A DNA stretch of 64,000 nucleotides from NCBI GenBank assembly GCA_963757265.1, contig CAVWRA010000006.1:1364001-1428000 (forward strand). The letters run 5' to 3'. Made by a program: the position numbers and the translations under genes. Under the pieces are notes generated by a model. The model was given only the letters and a program-made list of their open reading frames with translations. It did not search any database and was not told the DNA's origin. Positions 35,728-44,014 of the stretch are shown here, one piece after another. Position 1 is the stretch's first letter. Each line of letters starts with the position of its first letter. The DNA is from CAIVVT01 sp963757265 (GTDB lineage Bacteria > Acidobacteriota > Terriglobia > Bryobacterales > Bryobacteraceae).

Positions 35728-36465
35728 ATGGCAACGGCCTTGGCCGCGACGGCAGTTCGGAGAGCGACCACGCGTCGCATCACCCCGGCGGTTGCGGCCC
35801 GGGCGGCGGAGGATGCGGCGGTCACCGGCAACCTGGCGCTGGTGCGCTTCATTGCCGCGCGCATCGCGTCGTCGCTTCCGCTCCAGGTGGAGCTCGACGA
35901 CCTGATTCAGACCGGCACGTTGGGCTTGATTGACGCCGTGCGGCGCTTCGACCCCGCCAAAGGCATCCCCTTCCCGGCCTACGCCCGCTACCGCATCCGC
36001 GGCGCCATCCTGGACGCCTTGCGCGCCCTGGACTGGGCCACCCGCAGCCAGCGCCGGCAGCGCAAGGCCATGGCGCTGGCGGAGGCGGCGGATGGTTCGC
36101 CCGCGCCCGTCAACTGCAAGCTGCGCTTTTTCAGTTGCGGCCCCGTGGCCTCGCTCTCCAGCCGCCAGGATCGCCAGGACGACATGCCCGCGCCCGACTT
36201 CCCGTGCTCTGAAGACTTGCATCCGGACAGGCTGTATGAAGCCCACGAAGCGCAGGATCTGGTTCGCAAGGCGCTGGAGGTTCTGCCCAAACGGCACCGC
36301 CAGGTGGTCCTGATGTATTACTCGGGCGACTGGAGCATGCGCGCCATCGGACGCATGATCGGCGTGAACGAGAGCCGCGTCTCGCAGATTCACAAGTCGG
36401 CCCTCGACAAGATGAAGCGGGCGCTGGCCGCCGATAGCCCGATCGGCTCGCTTTCCGCCGCTTGA
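35728..36465 (+). CDS. RNA polymerase sigma factor, sigma-28/FliA-like
   Basis: A 245-residue sigma-70 family protein. The ATG at 35728 follows GGGAGGGACG. Region 2 reads LDDLIQTGTLGLIDAVRRFD and PAYARYRIRGAILDALRALD; region 4 reads VLPKRHRQVVLMYYSGDWSM and IGVNESRVSQIHKSALDKM. This is the FliA/WhiG type. The linker between regions 2 and 4 is unusually long and shows little region 3 similarity. No flagellar genes are near. It may direct envelope or motility genes. Confidence 0.85.
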   Translation: MATALAATAVRRATTRRITPAVAARAAEDAAVTGNLALVRFIAARIASSLPLQVELDDLIQTGTLGLIDAVRRFDPAKGIPFPAYARYRIRGAILDALRALDWATRSQRRQRKAMALAEAADGSPAPVNCKLRFFSCGPVASLSSRQDRQDDMPAPDFPCSEDLHPDRLYEAHEAQDLVRKALEVLPKRHRQVVLMYYSGDWSMRAIGRMIGVNESRVSQIHKSALDKMKRALAADSPIGSLSAA

Positions 36466-36479
36466 CGCCGCGCCCGGCG

Positions 36480-38213
36480 TTAGCGGATCTGGACGCGGAA
36501 CGGCATGACACGCAGCATGCCGCCCTCCAGGTAGGGCAATACTCCGCTTTCGGCGCCGGCATGCACCAGCAGCCACTCTTCCGGCGTCTGCGACGCGGAC
36601 GCGGCATTGTCGCTCATGCCCATCAGCATTTCCCAGAAGTTCTTGCGCCCCGGGTAGACGATCAGTTTGGCCTCAACGCCCGAACCCAGCGCCCCTTTGT
36701 GCTGCAACACCTCGATGGCCCGGTCGATCCCGCCCATCTCGTTGACCAGGTGGTTCTTGTAGGCGTCGGTGCCGATCCACACGCGGCCCTGCGCCAGCGG
36801 CTCGATCGCCTCGACTTTCGATTTCCGCCCCTCGGCGACGTGCTTCAGAAAGGCGCTGTAAATCGACTGCAGCGATTCCTGCAGCTTCTTACGGCCCTCC
36901 GGCGACATGGGCTTGGTGGCGGAGTCGATGTCGGCGAACTTGCCGCGCGTCAGCGTCTCGGTCGAAAAACCCAGCTTGTCGAACAGGCCCTTCACATTGG
37001 CCTTCCCGTAGATCACCCCGATCGACCCTGTGATCGTCGTGGGATAGGCCACCACCGGGTCGCCGGTCATGGCGATGTAGTAGCCGCCCGAGGCCGCCAC
37101 GTCGGACATCGATACCACCACCGGCTTCTTGCGGGCCAGATCCTTGAGCGACTCCAGGATCTCGTCCGAGGCGATCGCATCGCCGCCCGGCGATTCGACC
37201 CGCACAATCACGCCCTTGATCGTCGCATCGTCGGCGATGCTCTTCACCAGGCGCGTCACCGGCGCCGGCGTGATCCCGATCTCGCGGCCCCAGGGATTAT
37301 CCGGCGCGCTGCGCAGGATGTCGCCCTCGGCCACCAGGTAGGCGATCCGCTGGCTCTTCCGCGGCGGCTGCACGTCGCTCAACAGCAGTTGCGGGCTGAT
37401 CGAGACCCAATCGGCCAGCCCGGCCTTTCTGGTCAGAGCGTGCTGCACGGCCGGCAGGTAGCTCAGCTCATCCACCAGCCCCGCCTTCACCGCCGCCGGC
37501 CCCAGCATGGGCGCCTGGTCCACCAGCGCGCGAAACTGCTCGGGCTTCATCCGGCGCGCCGGGCCGATCGTGGACGTGACGTTGTCCCAGATCCCGTCCA
37601 GCAGCGCGTTGAGCGACTCCTTGGTCTCCGGGCTCATGTCCTTGCGGGTGAACATATCGCCGGCGTCTTTGTATTTACCCATGTGCTCGACTTCGAACTG
37701 TATGCCCAGCTTGTCGAGCGTGCCCTTGAAGTACATGGCTTCCAGGCGCAGGCCTTTCACGTCCAGGTAGTCCTCCGGCGCCAGGTAGATCCGGTCGGCC
37801 GCGGAAGCCAGGTAATACTCCCGCAGGCTGGGCGTCTCCAGCCACGCGTAGACCGGCTTGCCCGAGCGCTTGAACTCTTCGATGCCCGTCCGCAGCTCCT
37901 GCATCTTGCCCCAACCCGCGCTCAGCTGCCGGGGCCGCAGCAGCAGGCCTTTCACCCGCCCGTCCCGCCCCGCCGCGCGCAACAGGTTCCACCACTCCAC
38001 CATCGCCAGCGGCGCCTGGCGGGCCAGCGCCGGGATCGGCGGCACATCGGCCAGCCCTTCCGGCACATCCCCCGTCAGATTCACGGCCAGTACGCCGCTC
38101 GCGGGCACCGACGGCGCCCGGGCCGACCAGCGCACCGCGGCGAAAAACAGCACCACCAGCGCCACGCCGGCAATCACGATGCCGGCCACAATCCCCAACA
38201 GGAACTTCTTCAT
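36480..38213 (-). CDS. sppA: Signal peptide peptidase SppA, long form
   Basis: A 577-residue membrane protease that cuts left-over signal peptides. The ATG at 38213 follows GGGAGAGAAGGGGG and precedes a single membrane segment (FLLGIVAGIVIAGVALVVLF). The tandem SppA domains carry the nucleophile Ser375 in SDVAASGGYYIA and the general-base Lys in the N-terminal copy (MGKYKDAGDMFTRKDM region). Length is close to the E. coli-type long form. It is convergent with the sigma factor gene. Confidence 0.92.
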   Translation of the reverse strand: MKKFLLGIVAGIVIAGVALVVLFFAAVRWSARAPSVPASGVLAVNLTGDVPEGLADVPPIPALARQAPLAMVEWWNLLRAAGRDGRVKGLLLRPRQLSAGWGKMQELRTGIEEFKRSGKPVYAWLETPSLREYYLASAADRIYLAPEDYLDVKGLRLEAMYFKGTLDKLGIQFEVEHMGKYKDAGDMFTRKDMSPETKESLNALLDGIWDNVTSTIGPARRMKPEQFRALVDQAPMLGPAAVKAGLVDELSYLPAVQHALTRKAGLADWVSISPQLLLSDVQPPRKSQRIAYLVAEGDILRSAPDNPWGREIGITPAPVTRLVKSIADDATIKGVIVRVESPGGDAIASDEILESLKDLARKKPVVVSMSDVAASGGYYIAMTGDPVVAYPTTITGSIGVIYGKANVKGLFDKLGFSTETLTRGKFADIDSATKPMSPEGRKKLQESLQSIYSAFLKHVAEGRKSKVEAIEPLAQGRVWIGTDAYKNHLVNEMGGIDRAIEVLQHKGALGSGVEAKLIVYPGRKNFWEMLMGMSDNAASASQTPEEWLLVHAGAESGVLPYLEGGMLRVMPFRVQIR

Positions 38214-38241
38214 GCGCCCCCTTCTCTCCCTTCCAACGAAA

Positions 38242-39144
38242 CTAGGCGCCCTCGAGGATGGCGTCAAATCGCCGGTTCACATCCTTTAAGTACGCAGCGT
38301 CTCCGCCCTCGAGTTCCGTGGTCGCAGTGCCCTTGTACCCGATCTCCTTCAAGGCCTCGTAAACCGCTTTCCAGTCGATGTCGCCGTCCCGCAGATTCAC
38401 CCAGTCGAGGACGGTCTTGTCGATCTGCTTGTTGTGGCGTGCAGTGAAGTCCTTGATGTGCAGCTTGATGATGCGCGGGCCGAGCGTGCGGATCCAGTCC
38501 TGCGGATACCCGTACAGCACCACGTTGCCGACATCGAAGTAGGCGCGGATCCAGGGACTGTTGAATTCGTCGATATAGTGCGCCATCTCCAGCGGGCTCA
38601 GCAGGAACTTGTTCCAGACCTCCTCGATGCCGATGATCACCTTGTGCTGCTCGGCCAGCGGAATCAGCTTGCGGATCTCCCTCTGGCTGCGCTCCCAGGC
38701 CTGTTGATAAGTGACCTGCGGCGTGACCACGCCCGGCACCAGCAGCACGGTTTGGGCGCCCCACAGCTTGGCGTTGTCCAGGCTGGTCTCCATGCCCTTC
38801 AGGCACCGCGCCACCACCTCCGGATCGGGGCTCGTCAGCGGGTATTGCCAGTGCCCCATGTTCATCACGGAGTGGATGGGCAGGCCGGCCTCATCCGAAG
38901 CCTTCTTGTACTCTTCCGCCAGGCGCGGATCCGGCTGCGTGCCGATCTCGACCGCCTCGAAGCCGCACTCCTTGGCCAGCCGCAGCCGCGCCACCGGGCT
39001 CAGCTCCTTAGGCAGCATCGCGAATTCGACGGCCTTGCGAATGGGCAGCCGTGCTGAGGCAGCCTGGGCCAGCCCGTTGATCCCCGCCGCGCCCACCGCC
39101 GCCGCCGCGGAATTAAACAGAAACGTGCGCCGATCCATGTTCAT
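38242..39144 (-). CDS. Tat-exported sugar phosphate isomerase/epimerase-like TIM barrel
   Basis: A 300-residue protein with signal RRTFLFNSAAAAVGAAGI. The barrel has metal-ligand-bearing strands: IIGIEEVWNKFLLSP, RAYFDVGNVVLYGYP, IIKLHIKDFT and ATTELEGGD. The E-D-H-E pattern is typical of xylose-isomerase-like AP2 barrels that bind Mn or Zn. It likely isomerises or epimerises a sugar or polyol outside the cytoplasm. Substrate unknown. It is transcribed with sppA, 28 bases upstream of it. Confidence 0.82.
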   Translation of the reverse strand: MNMDRRTFLFNSAAAAVGAAGINGLAQAASARLPIRKAVEFAMLPKELSPVARLRLAKECGFEAVEIGTQPDPRLAEEYKKASDEAGLPIHSVMNMGHWQYPLTSPDPEVVARCLKGMETSLDNAKLWGAQTVLLVPGVVTPQVTYQQAWERSQREIRKLIPLAEQHKVIIGIEEVWNKFLLSPLEMAHYIDEFNSPWIRAYFDVGNVVLYGYPQDWIRTLGPRIIKLHIKDFTARHNKQIDKTVLDWVNLRDGDIDWKAVYEALKEIGYKGTATTELEGGDAAYLKDVNRRFDAILEGA

Positions 39145-39416
39145 CTCCTCTCCTAGAACGTCGCCGAATGGTCCTGCACGATTCTACACCGCGCGGCCGG
39201 GCGGGCGACGGCGCGGTTCCGGGCCGCTATAATCGAGGTGGTAGTCAAGGCGTTGATCTTGCAGCGGCTCGGCGCTGCATTCCGCGGTTATGCGGAGAAC
39301 TCACGCGCGGGTGCGTTGGCCGCCGCGACGGGATTCTCTTCTTTTTCCGGTGAAATCGTGAGAACAAATCCGGCAGCGTCGTCGTCCTAACAAGAAGAAG
39401 GCAGGAGTATTCATCC

Positions 39417-40841
39417 GTGAAGCGGAAGTGGAAGTGGATCCTTGGAATCGGCGGCGTGATCGTGGTCGCCGGCGGCGTGTTCGCCAGTGTGCAGATGAGC
39501 CAGCGCGGCATCGTGACGGTCCAGACGGGCAAAGTGGTGCGCTCCGATCTGACCAGCGTCGTGACCGCCTCCGGCGAGATTAAGCCCCGTGATTACTATA
39601 ACATCGGCGCCAACGTGATGGGCCGCATCGTGGCCATCAACGTGAAAGAGGGTGACCACGTCAAGAAGGGCGAGGTGTTGGCGCGGCTGGAGAATATCCA
39701 GGCCGGCGCCGACGTCCAGGCGCAGCAGGCGTCGTTGAATTCGGCGCTGGCCGACTCGGCCGCCGCGGAATCGGGGCTGAAGGCGACCAATGACAACATC
39801 CAGAACGCGCAGGCGACCGTCGATCGCGCCAAGGCCGACCTTGAAAAAGCGCAGATCGATTTTCAGCGCGGCGCGGAGCTGTGGAAGGACAAGCTGATCG
39901 CCAAGCAGGATTACGACGTCCGCAAGTTGACCCTCGACAGCCAGGCCGCCGTTCTGCGCGGCGCCCAGGCGGCGTACCAGCAGATGCTGGCGCAGCGCGA
40001 CCAGGCCGCTTCGCAGCTGAACGGCGCGCAGAAGCGCGTGACCCAGTCGCAGGCGATGCTGCGCCGGGTGGACGACGTGCTGGCCAAGCACATGGCCACC
40101 AGCCCCATCGACGGCATCGTCACCAACCTGCCCGTCCGCATGGGCGAAACCGTGGTGCCGGGCATTCAAAACTCCTCCGCCTCGCTGATTATGACCATCG
40201 CCGACATGAGCCTGATCACGGCCGAAGTGAAGGTGGACGAAACCGACATCGTGAACGTGAAGCTGGACCAGCTGGCCGACGTCACCATCGACGCCATTCC
40301 CAACCAGACCTTCAAGGGCCACGTGACCGAAATCGGCAACACCGCGATCCTGCGCTCCACCGGACTGGCGGCCAGCCAGAGCGCGGTTTCCAGCCAGGAA
40401 GCCAAAGACTTCAAGGTCGTCATCGCGCTCGACAATCCGCCCGCTTCGATCCGGCCCGGATTGTCCTGCACCTCGAAGATCATCACGGCCACGCGCCAGA
40501 AGGTCCTGTCCATTCCGATTCAGGCCCTGACCGTGCGCCAGCGCGGCGACCTGGAGCCCGAAAAGCCCGGCGGCGGCAAGGTGGTCCAGGCCAGCACGCT
40601 CGATCCGGTCAAGGAGAAAGCGAAAAAGGAAGAGTTGCAGGGCGTGTTCATCGTGAAGAAGAACGCCGCCGAGTTTCGTGAAGTGAAGACCGGCATCACG
40701 GGCACCACCGACATCGAGGTGCTTTCCGGTTTGAAAGACGGCGAGGAGATCATCACCGGCAGCTACAAGGTCATCCGCACGCTGCGTAACGCGGCCAAGG
40801 TGAAGATCGACAACCAGGCGCCGGTGAAGACCGAAAGTTAG
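39417..40841 (+). CDS. HlyD/RND-type periplasmic adaptor
   Basis: A 474-residue membrane fusion protein with a GTG start, one N-terminal membrane segment (WILGIGGVIVVAGGVFASV), a lipoyl half-motif (VMGRIVAINVKEGDHVKKGE), a long coiled coil rich in Q/A (about residues 100-215), the returning lipoyl half (SPIDGIVTNLPVRMGETVV) and beta-barrel domains. It resembles MacA. The gene for its ATPase follows 38 bases later, so they form an operon. Confidence 0.88.
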   Translation: MKRKWKWILGIGGVIVVAGGVFASVQMSQRGIVTVQTGKVVRSDLTSVVTASGEIKPRDYYNIGANVMGRIVAINVKEGDHVKKGEVLARLENIQAGADVQAQQASLNSALADSAAAESGLKATNDNIQNAQATVDRAKADLEKAQIDFQRGAELWKDKLIAKQDYDVRKLTLDSQAAVLRGAQAAYQQMLAQRDQAASQLNGAQKRVTQSQAMLRRVDDVLAKHMATSPIDGIVTNLPVRMGETVVPGIQNSSASLIMTIADMSLITAEVKVDETDIVNVKLDQLADVTIDAIPNQTFKGHVTEIGNTAILRSTGLAASQSAVSSQEAKDFKVVIALDNPPASIRPGLSCTSKIITATRQKVLSIPIQALTVRQRGDLEPEKPGGGKVVQASTLDPVKEKAKKEELQGVFIVKKNAAEFREVKTGITGTTDIEVLSGLKDGEEIITGSYKVIRTLRNAAKVKIDNQAPVKTES

Positions 40842-40878
40842 GCGGCCGGCCTTCAGGATCGGCACGAGGGAGAACGAT

Positions 40879-41658
40879 ATGGCCACAGCAGCCGGCACCG
40901 AACGCGACGCCCGCGCCGAGGAACTCAGGCGCGACAACATCGTCATCCGCACCTACGACCTGTGGAAGACCTACGTCATGGGTGACCAGGAGATTCACGC
41001 CGTGTCGGGCGTCGACCTGGAAATCCACCGCGGCGAATACCTCGCCATCATGGGTCCGTCGGGCTCGGGCAAGTCCACGCTGATGAATCTGATCGGCTGC
41101 CTGGACTCGCCCACCAAGGGCGACTACTACATCAACGGCAACCTGGTCAGCGAGATGGACGACGACGAACTGGCGCGCATCCGCAACAAGGAGATCGGCT
41201 TCGTCTTCCAGACCTTCAACCTGCTGCCGCGCGCCACGGCGCTGCACAACGTCGAGCTGCCCCTGATCTACGCCGGCATCCCCGCGCAGGCCCGCCTCGA
41301 GCGCGCCAAGCAGGCGCTGCGCGTTGTGGACCTCGAAGCCCGCATGTACCACAAGCCCAACGAGCTTTCGGGCGGCCAGCGCCAGCGCGTTGCCGTGGCC
41401 CGCGCGCTCGTGAACAACCCCTCGATCCTGCTGGCCGACGAGCCCACCGGCAACCTGGACTCCGTCACCAGCCGCGACATCATGGCCCTGTTCGAGAAGC
41501 TCTACCAGCAGGGCAACACCATCGTGCTCGTCACGCACGAGCGCGACATCGCCGAGTACGCCCACCGCATCGTCACCATCCGCGACGGCAAGATCCACGC
41601 CGACGAGACGCGCGAACAGCACTACGGCCAGCGCACCCCTTTGACCACCCCTTCCTAG
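40879..41658 (+). CDS. ABC transporter ATP-binding protein, MacB/LolD type
   Basis: A 259-residue ATPase: Walker A GPSGSGKSTLMNLIG, Q-loop FQTFNLLPRATAL, signature LSGGQRQRVAVARAL, Walker B ILLADEPTGNLD and switch His in VTHERD. It belongs to the MacB/LolD/FtsE subset that works with four-helix permeases. It follows the adaptor gene, but no permease gene is present; the next gene is a mutarotase-like protein. A permease elsewhere must complete the pump. Confidence 0.9.
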   Translation: MATAAGTERDARAEELRRDNIVIRTYDLWKTYVMGDQEIHAVSGVDLEIHRGEYLAIMGPSGSGKSTLMNLIGCLDSPTKGDYYINGNLVSEMDDDELARIRNKEIGFVFQTFNLLPRATALHNVELPLIYAGIPAQARLERAKQALRVVDLEARMYHKPNELSGGQRQRVAVARALVNNPSILLADEPTGNLDSVTSRDIMALFEKLYQQGNTIVLVTHERDIAEYAHRIVTIRDGKIHADETREQHYGQRTPLTTPS

Positions 41659-41686
41659 GCCTTCCGCGATCTGTTACAACAGTCGA

Positions 41687-42718
41687 ATGACCGGTATTCT
41701 GTACCGCGGGCGCCGCGCCGCCACGCTCGAGAACGAACATCTGCAGGTGGTGGTCACCGAGCAGGGCGGTCACATCGCCGCCATCATCGACAAAGCCACC
41801 CGCGTCAACCCGCTCTGGTCGCCGCCCTGGCCCACCATCGAACCGTCGGCCTGGTCAGCCGAAATGCTCGAATACGGCAGCGATGCCGAGAGCCAGTTGC
41901 TGGCCGGCATCCTGGGCCACAACCTGTGCCTGGACCTGTTCGGCGGGCCCAGCCCCGAGGAGGCGGCCGTGGGCCTGCGCGTGCACGGCGAGGCGGGCGT
42001 CACCACCCATGCCCTGCGCACCGACGGCGACACGCTGTGGCAGCGCGCCACGCTGGTGCACGCCCAACTGCTCATGGAGCGCACCCTGCGTCTGCGCCCG
42101 GGCAGCCGGCGCATCGAGATCGGCGAGACCGTCGAGAACCTCTCCATCTACGACCGGCCGGTCGCCTGGACCGAGCACGTCACGCTGGGGCCGCCGTTCC
42201 TCGAGAAGGGACGCACCCTCACCACGGCCACGGCCACGCGCTCCAAGGTCATGTCCTCCGATCCCGGCGGCCTGTGCCCGCATCAGCTCGGCGCCGAGTT
42301 CGACTGGCCGCACGTGCCGCTGGCCGCCGGCGGGAGCGAGGATCTGCGCGTCTTCACCAATCGCCAGGTTTCGGCATCTTTTACGACCCACCTGATGGAT
42401 CCGGCGCGCGAGACCGCCTGGTTCAAGGCCTGGAGCCCGACGCACCGGCTGCTGTTGGGCTACGAATGGAAGCGCAGCGATTTCCCCTGGCTGGGCATCT
42501 GGGAGGAAAACTACAGCCGCACGCTGCCGCCGTGGAACGGCCAGACCCTCACGCGCGGCCTGGAGTTCGGCGCGTCGCCGTTCGCCGAGAGCCGCCGCAG
42601 CATGATCGAACGCAACACGTTGTTCGGCGCTCCGTGCTACCGCTGGATTCCCGCGCGCTCCTGCGTCGCGGTGCAATACACCGCCTGGCTCGAGCCCTGC
42701 AAAGAGCTGAAACTCTAG
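41687..42718 (+). CDS. Galactose mutarotase-like (aldose 1-epimerase superfamily) protein
   Basis: A 343-residue cytoplasmic-looking protein. It opens with a beta-supersandwich pattern (ATLENEHLQVVVTEQGGHIA) and has IGETVENLSIYDRPVAWTEH, PPFLEKGRTLTTATATRSK and WLGIWEENYSRTLPPWNG. The His in WTEH and the Glu residues in EENY are candidate catalytic pieces. It lacks a signal peptide. It probably binds or epimerises a sugar. It sits 28 bases after the ABC ATPase but is unlikely to be part of that pump. Confidence 0.65.
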   Translation: MTGILYRGRRAATLENEHLQVVVTEQGGHIAAIIDKATRVNPLWSPPWPTIEPSAWSAEMLEYGSDAESQLLAGILGHNLCLDLFGGPSPEEAAVGLRVHGEAGVTTHALRTDGDTLWQRATLVHAQLLMERTLRLRPGSRRIEIGETVENLSIYDRPVAWTEHVTLGPPFLEKGRTLTTATATRSKVMSSDPGGLCPHQLGAEFDWPHVPLAAGGSEDLRVFTNRQVSASFTTHLMDPARETAWFKAWSPTHRLLLGYEWKRSDFPWLGIWEENYSRTLPPWNGQTLTRGLEFGASPFAESRRSMIERNTLFGAPCYRWIPARSCVAVQYTAWLEPCKELKL

Positions 42719-42726
42719 TGGCGTAA

Positions 42727-42792
42727 GGAGCGATTGTGTTGTGACGGAGCCGCGACTGCAAGGAGCGGTTGTGTTACTGAGCCGCGACTGCA
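42727..42792 (+). repeat. Two tandem repeat units of the GAGCCGCGACTGCA type
   Basis: Two units of about 33 bases (42727-42760, 42761-42792), each ending GAGCCGCGACTGCA, in the gap after the mutarotase-like gene. They lead into two other repeats, making 42.72-42.98 kb a repeat cluster. Confidence 0.7.
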
Positions 42793-42845
42793 GGGAGCGG
42801 ACGCCCCTTGCTTGCCCGCCATAGCGACAAGAGTCGCGGAGGCGG

Positions 42846-42890
42846 GTGGCGCGGGCACTCGTGCCTGCCGCGTCGACATTCGTGTTGACG
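42846..42890 (+). repeat. Double-hairpin dispersed repeat, copy B
   Basis: Two 7-bp stem/4-base loop hairpins at 42851-42868 and 42872-42889, separated by 3 bases. It matches the inverted copy at 22899-22943 at 38 of 45 bases. Confidence 0.8.
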
Positions 42891-42920
42891 CCTGGAGCCT
42901 GCGACGCCGCGACCGCGTGC

Positions 42921-42976
42921 TTCAGAGCCGCGACCGTAAGGGAGTCGGCCAATCGGCGTTTTCAGCAACCTGCTAG
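42921..42976 (+). repeat. 56-base dispersed repeat, copy A
   Basis: Begins TTCAGAGCCGCGACCGTAAG and ends CAACCTGCTAG. It matches 47605-47660 at 53 of 56 positions. It lies directly before the stop of the next minus-strand gene. Confidence 0.85.
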
Positions 42977-42981
42977 GCCCG

Positions 42982-43923
42982 TCAGCCCAGAATCTTGCGC
43001 GCCAGCGCCGTGTTCTCGGCGGCTTCGTCCTTGAATCGGCCGTACATTCCGACGATCAGCGCGTCGCCGGGCTTGATGCTCGCGTACGCCGTGCGGACCA
43101 CCTGTTCCACCTGCTGCGGCGACTCGATGTTGCGCCCGGCGCCCATCACCTTGAATGCCAGGCAGGGCTTCTTGGTGAGGCGGATCATCTTGAACATGCG
43201 TTCGGGGTCGCGCTCCATGAACGACTCGCCCAGCGCCGCTTCGCCGTATTCGGCGCGCGACTCCTCCACCGTGCGCGACAGGCGATACAGGCAGGTCTGG
43301 TAATAGTCGGTTTCCCAGCCCTCGCTCTCCGCCACGTCCACCACGGCCGGATTGTGCGTTAACACGCCCGCCATCACGCCCGCGTCGCGCACCGCCTTCA
43401 GAAAGTCCTTGATGCTCTGCTTATTGCCGTCGCGGAACTTGTTGTCCGTAACGCCGCCGTGATGGCCGATCGACATCGGCTGCATCGTCTTCACCACCTG
43501 GGGCACCAGCTTGTAGTCCTTCATCAGCGCGAAGTCGGCCAGCAGAACGAGATTCATCTTCCCGCCCGCGTCGCGGTAGCGCTTGTAGTCGTCCACCGGC
43601 GAGTCGCCCGCCGGCTGGTCGTTGTAGTGCAACTGCCACGTGTTGATGCCCAGCTCCTCGGCGTGGAACAACAGGCGCAGCTTCTGTTCGCGCGTGAAGT
43701 ACTCCTTGTAATGCGCGTCCAGCCATTTGTTGAAGTGCGAGTAGCCGTACAGCGGGTTCGAGCCGATAATCATCCGCGTGATGCGGTGCGGGCCGAACTG
43801 CACCGTGGGCAGCATCGGCTGGCGCTGCCCCTGAACCGGCGCGGCGCTCTGGGCGCTGGCCACCGCGGCCGCGGCCGGAAGAGCGCTTGCGGCCTGAAGA
43901 AATGCTCGGCGGGATTGTGGCAT
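42982..43923 (-). CDS. Tat-exported aldo-keto reductase-like TIM-barrel protein
   Basis: A 313-residue protein with a twin-arginine-like signal (QSRRAFLQAASALPAAAAVA). The barrel reads ITRMIIGSNPLYGYSHFNKW, LGINTWQLHYNDQPAG, MSIGHHGGVTDNKF and PCLAFKVMGAGR. It resembles the aldo-keto reductase fold but lacks a clear D-Y-K-H set, so activity may be lost or different. It is transcribed away from the GH42-like gene, with a divergent gap of about 90 bases. Confidence 0.65.
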   Translation of the reverse strand: MPQSRRAFLQAASALPAAAAVASAQSAAPVQGQRQPMLPTVQFGPHRITRMIIGSNPLYGYSHFNKWLDAHYKEYFTREQKLRLLFHAEELGINTWQLHYNDQPAGDSPVDDYKRYRDAGGKMNLVLLADFALMKDYKLVPQVVKTMQPMSIGHHGGVTDNKFRDGNKQSIKDFLKAVRDAGVMAGVLTHNPAVVDVAESEGWETDYYQTCLYRLSRTVEESRAEYGEAALGESFMERDPERMFKMIRLTKKPCLAFKVMGAGRNIESPQQVEQVVRTAYASIKPGDALIVGMYGRFKDEAAENTALARKILG

Positions 43924-44014
43924 TGAATTCTCCTGACGGACTTCCAGGCCTGATTCTATTGAATCCTTACCAACAAATCAATACGCCGCAAGGCTTATAC
44001 TGTCAACCATCCGT

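Noticed and set aside
39228..39233. TATAAT as promoter of the adaptor operon
   Set aside because: No acceptable -35 element at 16-18 bases; cannot be supported from sequence alone.
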